Positions 11,870 through 23,040 of a stretch of DNA of 64,000 nucleotides are shown here, piece after piece. The stretch's first letter is position 1. Every line of letters begins with the position of its first letter. Position numbers and translations under genes: made by a program. The DNA lies in contig CM049306.1 of NCBI GenBank assembly GCA_026874595.1, positions 73,717,642 through 73,781,641 on the forward strand, given 5' to 3'. This stretch comes from Sipunculus nudus. Its lineage: Eukaryota > Annelida > Sipuncula > Golfingiida > Sipunculidae. The notes beneath the pieces are model-generated. The model searched no databases. It was not told the DNA's origin and saw only the letters and a program-made list of their open reading frames with translations.

Positions 11870-12975
11870 TTTAACGAATATTTTTCTATTTATTTACTAT
11901 AAAATTACAACAATCATGTCAATTTCTCAGCTGTGATTAAATCTCGTGTCCCAAAACCTGGTGTGTTTATTGATCACAAGTGGATGCCCTATACTAATCA
12001 CCCTGTCTGTCTGTCTGTCTGTCTGTTTGTATATCTGTCTGTCTGTCAATCCGGCCATCCACACAAATTAGTTTCCAGATGATACCTCCAGTTTGGTTTG
12101 ACATATTGGTATCAAACTTTACTTAAAAATGGCCCACAACTGAAGTAAGAACCATGTCGATTTTGGGGTCCAACGGTCAAAGGTCAAGGTCACGGGACCC
12201 ATTTCTTTAAAAGGAATGTGTATGCATTTGAAGCCAAACTTTTCATCGCAAACCTTCCTTCTTCAAGATATTGCTAACCTGCCACTAGGGGAAGATTCTG
12301 TTTGAGTTTTGGGTCATCGGTCAAAGGTCAAGGTCACAGGACCCATCCATTCACAAATTAGTTTATGGATGATAATTCTGCTTTGGATAGTCAGACTGGC
12401 TTCAAACTTGATTTAATAATGACCAACCACAAAAGTAAATTCATTTTGATTTTCAGGGTCCAGCCATCTAAGTTGAAGGTCAAAGAATCCACATCTTTAA
12501 AAAGATTGTGGATGCATTTTAAATTAAATTTTTCATCCTGAACTTTCCAACGTTCACACATGGCTTACTTGCCCAAAGTGAGGAAACCTGTAGAATTTGA
12601 GGTTATCTGGTCAGAGGTTAAGGTCACTTTTTAAAAGGTTGTTACAATAATCCTAATTTTGCAAGTTCAGGAATATTAAGTTCTGAGATTTTTTGGTCAC
12701 AAGGTCATTGGTTAAGGTCACAGGACTGTCATTCTGAAAAATTTCTTTAAAAATATCCTTATAGACAGGGTCCCTAGTTGTGTTGTGTGCACCCATGCCA
12801 GAATTTCAGCAGTGATGTTTGTGTAATTGTTTCTTATTCAAAATGTTTAGTACCTGCATTGTTCATACACATGAGAAGTAATGGTCAAGCATTGAAGCAT
12901 TATGCCTGGTGTATTTCCCGATGCACAGGTTCGCACTAGGCCTGTAGGCCTTGTTAGTTTGTTCACTCTGTAAAC
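11870..12975 (+). mobile_element. Family C repeat with TCTG microsatellite and ~150-bp internal units
   Basis: A CTGTCTGTCTGT tract at 12003-12050 is followed by degenerate units carrying GGTCAAAGGTCAAGGTCAC at about 12175 and 12320 and decayed forms near 12470, 12612 and 12710. The right end is GCACAGGTTCGCACTAGGCC then TGTAGGCCTTGTT (12924-12956). The same end occurs inverted at about 40395-40432, which marks a dispersed family. No protein is encoded. Confidence 0.6.
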
Positions 12976-14054
12976 ATTTAAATGGGAGAGTTTCCACTGG
13001 GAAATACATGAATGGTATTGTTACATTCACTTTTTTATTTATTAATCACCCATCATCATGCAGAGTAATTCACAGAGTGAACATTAGACCCCTGTGCCTC
13101 TTGTTTATACCCCTACCATGATGGAATAACATAAGGTCTCTAAAAGGTAAATGAATTAAATAAAGTAAATGCGTTAAAGGAGTTAAAATAAATGATAATC
13201 GATCTCTATCTCCCATGCTTTATCATTCAGTCTGAATACACTGGTATATTTATACACGTTGAAATATATGATGAATACAGAAACATTTTGAAGTTGCCCA
13301 TTATTCTTCTTCTTCAATATTTTCATAACTGTAATATTGAGGGAAAAGACTGCAAAACAGAACAAAGGGTCACCTGCTTCATTTTATGCGTCGTCTTACA
13401 GATGTGTGACTTTAAAAAGAGTGCTTTGACAGGCCTGAGCTTGTATCATTATGTATTATTATCTTCAAAGTCAATAAGCAGAAATATAGAAATTAGAAAA
13501 AATCAGCCGAACTTTAGCTCATTGTTTCTAGGATTGCTCGTGAATGTGATAACTTTTGAAACACTGTATATTCTTCCCTGAAGTTTGATTGTTGTTCAAC
13601 CAAGTTCTTGAAAAGTCGAAAAACTGTTGAACATGACGTTCATTGTTCAATGTGAACGCTATAACGTTTGAACTGCACTGTATTCATGGTTAAATGTGAT
13701 ACCTTTTGATGTAGTACATATTTTTTTCTGAGTTTTTTTTTTTTGGTTGGGGGGGGGGGCATGGGGAGGGAAGGCATACATCTATTTTTGTGACTGCAAT
13801 GACAATTTTGTTATTGTTATTGTTGGTATTAATGTTATTATGATCATGTACTGACAGCATCGACCTCCACTGATTGTTTACTGTTACTTATTCAGAGCCA
13901 CTGATTGTATATCCATGTGACCGCTATTGATATTTTCATATGTCTTGTCATGCATGAGAGTTTAAATGTATTTCGAGAACACTTATCCAGGCATGCTAAG
14001 AGCTCTATTTTGATGTACAAATAATGTTATGTCAAACATGATTTTTTTTCCCAG
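12976..14054. other. Non-coding stretch left of the first discoidin exon
   Basis: I see no convincing exon. An open frame at 13192-13581 has no recognisable domain and AT-rich composition. About 13540-13800 looks related to 14320-14790 (GTGAACGCKATAACKTTT phrases, then a G-rich tract and GGGAGGGAAGGCATACATCT), suggesting two copies of a short repeat on either side of the exon. Confidence 0.4.
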
Positions 14055-14198
14055 ATAAATCTTGGAAACCTAACACGGATTACCGGTATCAAAATCCAAG
14101 CTGGTTCGTCCGGGAGCTTCGTGACGTCATTCGCTCTTGCACACAGTATGGAGAATATCAGATGGGAAAACTACAGCAATTCCGATGGAACGAAGAAG
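14055..14198 (+). CDS. Discoidin-domain exon (first in window)
   Basis: The exon is 144 nt, 48 codons, phase 0 at both ends, after a TTTTTTTTCCCAG acceptor and before GTATAAG. It reads INLGNLTRITGIKIQAG and onward to SNSDGTKK. This is the central part of a discoidin domain, normally preceded by W-x-Q-V-D-L-G. The stretch before it is repeats and homopolymer tracts, so the preceding exon is probably left of the window. Confidence 0.85.
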
Positions 14199-17100
14199 GT
14201 ATAAGATATTTATTTGATAAACTGATTAGCAGAATATAATTAATATATTACTAGTTTCATCAGATGGAACTCACTGCCAAGTAGGAATCCCTTTGTCTAA
14301 TGTTTAATGCTTTCATGTTATGTCTCCCCTCCCATGGGGGGGGGGGGGGGGGGGGAGGTTTGGGGTTGGGGAGGGGGGTGGGAATGACATGTAATATTTT
14401 GGTCTGTCGTCGTCTTACTTGTCAGTCATCGTCGTCTGTGTCATTTTTTGTGAACGCGATAACTTTTTCATGAAATTTGAAATTTAAATTGTTTCACGGA
14501 TGTCTCGGAAGAGAACCGATGACTTAGACCTTCATCATTAAGTTCAAATAGACCGAACTCCATACATTATGAAGTAATTCTCCCCTCAAATTTGAAACAC
14601 AAATTGGTTCTTCCACTCCTTTGACAAGTTGGAAAAATGGTGATCTTGACCTGGTGCTTCAAGGTCAAATCAGCCGGAATAGAAATTATTTGTGAATGCT
14701 GTGTCTTTTGAAGTAGTATTTTCCCCTCAAATATTGGGACGGGAGACCCATAGGGAGGGGAGACATATATCTAATTTTGCATTGCAAAAACAACCTCATT
14801 CTAGTTTAAACTAGAAATTTGACTTTTAAGGAAGACTCAGCCATGTTGGATTCTCCCGAAACCACATTTGTTATCACTTATTCAGTTCATATTCCCATGG
14901 TTCATTGGTGGATAAGTGACATTTACATGGTTGAATATTTCTCGATGTTTCCTGAATTCGGATCCATAAAAAAATCTAATCGATTCTTCATTGCCCAAAT
15001 ACAGATATGCTATGACCAAATGTAATGTTGTGACCAAACACACAAACACACGAACGGGGGTAAACGCATACCCTCCTGGGGGAGACAATGAGGCCTATCA
15101 TGAATATATGAGAGCAACGAAATGTTACATGAGAATCCTGTGTAATCCGTAGGCTCTACCCAGAAATCCTTTTAAAATTTCAGCAATTAACAGGATTATT
15201 ACCGTCATGTATTTTGTCTACGAAGTCCTGCACCCAAAAAAACATATCACTTTGATTAAAAACACGTTTTATTAATGTACTTGATATATAAACACTGACA
15301 GTGTGATCGTTGGCAAAGAACGGTATTTGAAAACTCGTGATCAAAAAGTGAAATGCTTGGAGTGTGACAGTAACCCGTGGCCCGGTATCTTCAAACTAAT
15401 TATAATTAATTCTAAATCTAATTATAATTACAGTTATTATTATTATTATTATTTCATTGAAGAATCATTCGTCAAAAGATTTTATCTCTGCATTGTATAA
15501 ACTTAGTATGCACAATTTCATCAATAATTTTTCGAGGGTTAAATATATATATATATATATCGCGAGTTCCCACCTTGTATTCATGGAAATCCTATACCCA
15601 CCATTGCACACATTTCAAGTCCTCATGCAGAGGATTTTAAAATTGTTTGGCTTTTAACATTTTGAAAACTTGACAACTACTATGAAAATGTACGAACCGT
15701 TCGCCTTTGCTGTTTGAAAGAGGCATTAGCCTGTACCATACAGGATACGTAACCACCTTTATCTCTGCCATAACTTCACCCTTCTTGTCCTGAAATAGCT
15801 TCAGCCTTTCCAACAAATATATATATATATATATCTATGTCAAGGCCCAGATTGCGATCCAGACGGATCTTAGATCTGTCCAGCCCAAATTGCGATCACA
15901 GTTCAGGCCGGCCTAAACTGCGATCGCAATCCAGGCTGGCCAGATCTTAAATCCGTCCAGCCATGATTGCGATAGCAGTTTAGTCTGGCCCAGAATGCGA
16001 TCCTGTCTTTGTTGCATCAGGATCGCAATCTTGGCTGGACAGATCTTAGATCTGTCCAGTCAAGATTGCGATCCTAAACTTGACCAGCCCATATTGCGAT
16101 CCATGCTTTTACTATCAGAGGAGTGAAACATCTGATGTTTTACTAACTCATTTGGTATTGCATCGTACCATTTCCCCATAAATAAATACAATTTTAATAC
16201 ATATAGTTTCATGCAAAAAAAACTGCTTTTTGAAAAAAGTTAATAAAAATGAAACAACTAGGCAGCTGCTAAAATACAAAGCCCATGTAAGTCATTAATC
16301 CCAAGTAATTATTATGAACTTAACCTTGAGGCTATCATCTAAATATTATACTTTCAGCCATCATGCATCTTTTAAAAAATCAATATATTTTTATAAACCT
16401 GAAAAGTATGTATTATATATTTGTTACCTGTTCTGTTTGACTCATTATTGGATTTGGTCTGATTAATTAGTTACCTATTCATGGTGCCTGGAATCCTGTG
16501 ATCTTTCCATGTGCTTGAATAAACGGACTAATTGATACCATGTTTACTGGTGTTGTTTGTTCAAACAGCATAATTAACAGCTTTATCCCTTTCGATGGCA
16601 ATAATATCAAAGATTAATATAAAAAATAAGTTCTTTTTCTTGAGATGTATAGGTTATCATCCACCTTGTAAGAAGTAGACTCACAGTGTTAATAGACACT
16701 GCCTGTCTGAAATGTGTGCTATTTAAATGGCCATTTAGTTTTCTTGTTTTTTTTATTTTTCAAAGTAAATTTTAAACATGAATGTTTTAGTAAGCATGGA
16801 TTTACTTTGTAAGTGATGTATTCAGAGAGTGCTGTAAAATGTACTTTTATCATAAATTTTTAAGTGACTTGGCTTACTTATTGCAGGTACTTGAATTTTT
16901 GTTGTGTACTGTGACAGGTTGATATTGTTTGACATATAAGTGTGCTACTGAAATTGCTTATGAAAATGGTTTTTAGCTCAGCTGACTGAAAGTCATCTGA
17001 GCTATAGCGATCACTCTTTGTCCGTCGTCCGTCTGTCTGTCCGTCTGTCTGTCTGTCTGTCCGTCTGTCCGTTAACCAGGCACAAATCGTAACCGCTAGA

Positions 17101-20100
17101 ACTGGAATCTTCTTACTTGACATTCTGGGAGGTCAATGAAAAATCTCCTTGGAAACCAGAAATTAGGTCTCTGTTACCCATATCCTTCGAGCTATGGGGC
17201 CCCAAAGTACCCCCCAGAAAAGTCCAAAATTTCATACAAAAACTTCAATATCTCATTAACTACTTGACTGATGGTCATGATTTTTGGCATATATATTGAT
17301 CAAGAGAGGTTCCATCAGTTCCTGAAGACTGGTGGCGCCACCTGTATTTTTCGATTTTTTACGAATTTTTTTCTCTATTTTTGAGACCTTTAAAAATGTG
17401 AACATCTGTTAACAAGGCACAAACCGTAATGACTGGACTTAGAATCTTCATTCTCGACACACTAAGAGACCTATGAAAAGTCTCCATGGAAACCAGAAAT
17501 TAGGTCTCTGTTACTCATATCCTTCCAGCTATGGGGCCCCAAACTACCCCCCAGTAAAGTAAAAAATTTCAAACAAAAACTTCAATATCTCATTAACTAC
17601 TTGACTGATGGTCATGATTTGTGGCATAACTATTGATCATGAGATGTGTCATCACTTCCTGCAGACTGGTGGTGCCACCTTTATTGTTCGATTTTTTACG
17701 ATTTTTTCCTCTATTTTTGAGACCTTTAAGGATGCTGTCATCTGTTAGCATGGCACAAATCGTAACGACTGGACCTAGAATCTTCATTCTTGACACACTG
17801 AGAGGTCCATGAAAAATATCCTTGGAAACCAGAAATTAGGTCTCTGTTAACCATATCCTTCGAGCTATGGGGCCCCAAAGTACCCCCCCCCCCCCGAGTA
17901 GTCAAAAATTTCATACAAAAACTTCAATATCTCAATAACTACATCACTGATGGTCATGATTTTTGGCATACATATTGATTATGAAATGTTCCATCAGTTC
18001 CTACAGACTTGTGGCGCCACCTGTATTGTTTGATTTTTTACAATTTTTTCCTCTATTTTTGAGACCTTTAAGGATGCTGTCATCTGTTAACGTGGCACAA
18101 ATCATAACGACTGGACCTAGAATCTTCATTCTCGACACACTGAGAGACCTATGAAAAGTCTCCATGGAAACCAAAATTAGGTCTCTGTTACCCATATTCT
18201 TCGAGCTATGGAGCCCTAAAGTACCCCCAAGAAAAGTAAAAAATTTCATACAAAAACTTCAATATCTCATTAACTACTTGAATGATGGTCATGATTTGTG
18301 GCATAACTATTGATCATGAGATGTGTCATCTGTTCCTGCAGACTGGTGGCGCCACCTGTATCGTTCAATTTTTTACGATTTTTTCCTCTATTTTTGAGAC
18401 CTTTAAGGATGCTGTCATCTGTTAGCATGGCACAAATAGTAACGACTGGACCTAGAATCTTCATTCTCAACACACTAGAAGACCTATGAAAAGTCTCCAT
18501 GGAAACCAGAAATTAGGTCTCTGTTACCCATATCCTTTGAGCTATGGGGCCCCAAAGTACCCCCCCCCAGAGCAGTCAAAAATTTCATACAAAAACTTCA
18601 ATATCTCAATAACTACATCACTGATGGTCATGATTTTTGGCATACATATTGATTATGAGATGTTCCATCAGTTCCTGCAGACTGGTGGCGCCACCTATGT
18701 TATCTATCAAGAGGGTACAAATTGCAACAACTGGACTTAGAAACTTCATTCTTGTCATGCAAGGAGGCCCATGAAGAGTGCCTGTGGAAACTTGAAATTA
18801 GGTCTCTGTTACCCATATCCTTCAAGCTATAGGTCTCTGAAGTATCCCTCAGAATAATGGACAATTTGATACAAAAGCTGAAGTATCTGAACAACTAATA
18901 CGGAGATCATCATGAATCTTTGCATGGATATTGACCATTAAGTGTTTTTAGCTCAGCTGACTGTAAGTCATCTGAAGTATCCCTCAGAATAATGGACAAT
19001 TTGATACAAAAGCTCAAGTATCTAAACAACTATTGCAGTGATCACCATGATTCTTTGCATGGATATTGATCATGGAATGTGTCATCAGTTTCTGCAGTAT
19101 GGTGGCGCCACCTGTATTTTTTTTTATTTTTACGATTTTTTTTTCAAATTTTTGAGACCTCATAAGATGCGGTCATCTGTTAACATGGCACAAATCGTAA
19201 CAACTGGACCTAGAATCTTCTCTCTTGACATGCTGAGAGGCCCATGAAAAGTTTCCTTAAAAACTTGAAATTAGGTCTCTGTTACCCATAACCTCTGAGC
19301 TATGGGGCTCCGAAGTACCTCCAGAATAATGGAAAATTTGATACAAAAGCTCAAGTATCTGAACAATTATTATATTGATCACCATGATTCTTTGCATGGA
19401 TATTGATCAGGAAATGTTTCATCAGTTTCTGCATTCTGGTGGCGCCACCTGTATTTTTTCAATTTTAAGCTCAGCTGACTGAAAGTCATCTGAGCTGTAG
19501 GGATCACCTTTTGTCCGTCGTCCGTCCGGCCATCCAGGCGTCTGTCTGTTAACAGGGCACAAATCGTAACCGCTAGACCGGGAATCTTCTTACTTGAAAT
19601 CCTAGGAGGTCTATGGAAATTCTCCTTTTAAACCTGAAATTAGGTCACTGTGACCTATATTCTTCGAGCTATGGGGTTCTGAAATACCCCCCAGAATAAT
19701 GCAAAATTTAATACAAAAGCTCAAGTATCTGAACAACTAATGCATTAATCACCATGATTCTTTGCATGGATATTGATCATGGAGTGTTTCATCAATTTCC
19801 GGAGATTGGTGGCGCCACCTATATTTTTTTATTTTTTACGATTTTTTTCTCTACTTTTGTGATCTTTAAACATTTGGTCATCTGTAAACAGGGCACAAAT
19901 CATAATGACTGGACCTAGAATCTTCTGTCCTCATCTCCAGGGAAGCCCATAAAAGGTCTACATGGAAACCCGAAATAAGGTCCCTGTTACCCATATTCTG
20001 TGAGCCATGGGGCTCTGAAGTACCCCCCAGAATAAAGATTTGGTCATATATTAACAGGGCACAAATCATAATGTCTGGACCTAGAATCTTCTGTCCTCAC

Positions 20101-21070
20101 CTCCAGGGAAGCCCATAAAAGGTCTACATGGAAACCCGAAATAAGGTCCCTGTTACCCATATCCTTCATGCTCTGGGGCTCCGAAGTACTCCCAAGAATA
20201 AAGATTTGGTCATCTGTTAACAGAGCACAAATTATAATGACTTGACCTAGAATCTCCTTTCTTGATATGCTGGGAGGCCCCTGAAAAGTCTCCTTGGGCA
20301 CCTGAAATTACATCTCTGTTACCCATATCCTTCATACTATGCGGCTTTGAAATACCCCCCAGAATAAACATTTGGATTTGTTAACAGGGCACAAATCATA
20401 ATAACTGGACCTAGAATTTTATTTTTTGACATGCTGGGAGACCCCTGAAAAGTCATCTTGTAAACCTTGAAAATAGGTGTCTGTTACCCATATCCTTCAT
20501 GCTACAGAGCTCCATAGTACCCCAATGAATATTGGATGATTTTATACAAAAGGTCAAGTTTGGAAAAAGTATTTCATTCAAATTTGACATTCAGATGATA
20601 AAATTACTTTTGTCAATGTCTTCCTGGTCAGCTGAGCGTCATGACCCCTGGGTCACTTGTTTTAAAGTTTAATAAGTATGATAAAATGAATTTTGATTTA
20701 GAATGACTTCACTTTTTTTAAGAAAATGTATTTATTAAGGGGAAATGGAACCATGCAATACCAAATGAGTTGGTAAAACATCTGATGTTTCACCCCTGTG
20801 ATAGTAAAAGCATGGATCGCAATATGGGCTGGTCAAAATTAGGATCGCAATCTCAGCTGGACAGATCATCTGTTCAGCCCAGATTGAGATCCTGATGCAA
20901 GAAAGACAGGATCGCAATCTGGGCCGGACTAAACTGCGATCGCAATCTGGGCTGGACTGATCTCAGATCTGGCCAGCCTGGATTGCGATCGCAGTCTGGA
21001 CCGGCCTGAACTGCAATCGCAATTTTGGCTGGACAGATCTAAGATCCGTCCAGATCACGATCTGGGCCTT

Positions 21071-21130
<60 letters not shown>

Positions 21131-22984
21131 GTGTCTGATGTATAGCTGGGCCTCAGAGGTCATTCAGAATAACCCATATGCTGGGTCATCGAGAAGGGAG
21201 GGAAACAAAATCTATCACATTAATTATTCACATATTTTATTTCCAATATATAAACCTTATTTTCTGTAAAGCTGAGCTGGGGGAGATGATTACATAAGCC
21301 CCCCCCCCCCCCCCTGAACACACACACTTTAGCAAAGCACAGCAAGGATTTATTAACCAAACCACCACCACCACCAACCTGTATTTACGCCAATTTATTT
21401 TCCCATATGGTATGCATTTATGTAAGATTATCTTTATGCTTAAACCAAGGAAAATAAAGGTAGAGTCAGGCAACCCGGCAATTTATTTATTGCAAAGGAA
21501 ATTTTCTTACTCGTTCTTACAATAGGGCCAAGGCTTTAACCTTATAGATACTTTACATTTTCTCACAAACTTATTACATGTGTATTATCCATGCATACTA
21601 TATTGGGTATGTTTAATGGACATTTATCTGTCCTCAGGTGTTTAGCATATCCCTCGATGGTTCACCTCAAGACATGAAATATGTTTCCTTCGGAGATGAC
21701 AGCATCGAGACACGGTACTTGCGAGTAATCGCGCTGACTAATAATAATGGTTCACCGGCCATGTCCATGAGACTGGAACTGATCGGCAGGCAGAAGGGCG
21801 GGGACACACCTATGGAAGGTACAGTCTCTTCTTCTTCCAGTGGAGTCAGTTTATCTGTAAGGGCGGGTTGAGTTGAGGGGGTGATTCGCAGGCGTGGGAG
21901 GGAAATCAAAGTTGGTACAATTTTTTTATAAACACATACACATGTGCACATATACATATATGTATGTATGTAGGGATGGGAATGTTTTTCGGAGAATAGT
22001 CAAAGTTATGTATGTATGTATGTATGTATGTATGCATGTATGTATACCTTTTATTGTGACAGATTTCAGATATATTAGTTAAAGGTTAAAAAAGTACTAT
22101 GTTCCCAGTATTTGTTTGTTATATAGATATTGGTTTAATATTTCATAGTAATCTAAGAAATGGTACCAAAGCCAATCATTCTTATTATAAACAATTTCAT
22201 TTCCAATATATAAATATTGTCTGAATATCGGGGGGGGGATGATAATATTGACAATCCCCCCTATTTACCCCCACCCCCTGTATTGACGCCCCCGTCTTCT
22301 TGGCTGTTTATATGCGGAGTATATTATCATTAAGCGCGCTTAACGGGAAGTATACGATCATAATATCAAAGACCGAAAGAATGGATATCCCATAATAATA
22401 ATGACCTTAATCAAGCGGTGTCATTATCAGAATAATCAGTGTTTATATTGTCTTGATCCTGGTTTATATGCAGTAAGAGTGTTTTAATGAAGATTTCTGT
22501 GGTACGAGTATAATGACATTTCCATGAGACTAAACGGTTATTTCTGAAATGAAGATTTCTCATTCACCAGTATAATAAAAATACTCTCGACATTTTAAAT
22601 TCTTAAATGTTTTTTAAATTGCCTTTGTCTTATGTTTTACATCTTTTTATTTAATTTTAACGAGTAATGTCAGCTAAAATAGTAACAGTTTTCAACTCTT
22701 TCCCAGCAATATGTAAGAACAACACAGACCCGCCTGTCTATCAGCGCGGCTACCTGTTTGACCCAGAAGGAAGCCTATACGTGTGCATGCAAACGGAAAT
22801 CGGGTGAGTTCATACTTCAGGTTTTCTTGGATGTGCTTACATTACTAATATATAAAAGTTTTTTACACTACACCCCTAACGCGAGCGTCGTTTTAGTAAT
22901 TTGGGGTGGCCTTATTGGTTAAATTTTTACCTTGATCAAATTTCTAAATATGACACGCCTTAATCTGTGTTGTATATTTTAACA

Positions 22985-23040
<56 letters not shown>

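Larger units (their letters stand above)
15838..21073. mobile_element. DNA-transposon-like element with ~350-bp terminal inverted repeats, disrupted by a family A element
   Basis: The left end (about 15838-16190) and right end (about 20720-21073) are inverted copies. Each begins TGTCAAGGCCCAGATTGCGA or close to it beside a TA dinucleotide tract, and each ends in ACATCTGATGTTTTAC...CTCATTTGGTATTGCAT. The inverted repeats are internally repetitive: GCGATCG/GATTGCGATC phrases alternate with GGCTGGACAGATC palindromes. About 0.8 kb of single-copy AT-rich DNA lies inside on the left. The rest is a family A element (16971-20663). No transposase frame is visible, so it is non-autonomous. The superfamily is not assigned. 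Confidence 0.75.

Noticed and set aside
13192-13581. 129-codon frame before the first discoidin exon
   Set aside because: No discoidin first-half motif, no splice site in register with the exon at 14055 and AT-rich composition. Probably chance.
14400-14420. GTCGTCGTC/CGTCGTC tracts as coding Arg/Ser repeats
   Set aside because: They lie in short dispersed repeats with no open frame of note and resemble the microsatellite leaders of other elements.
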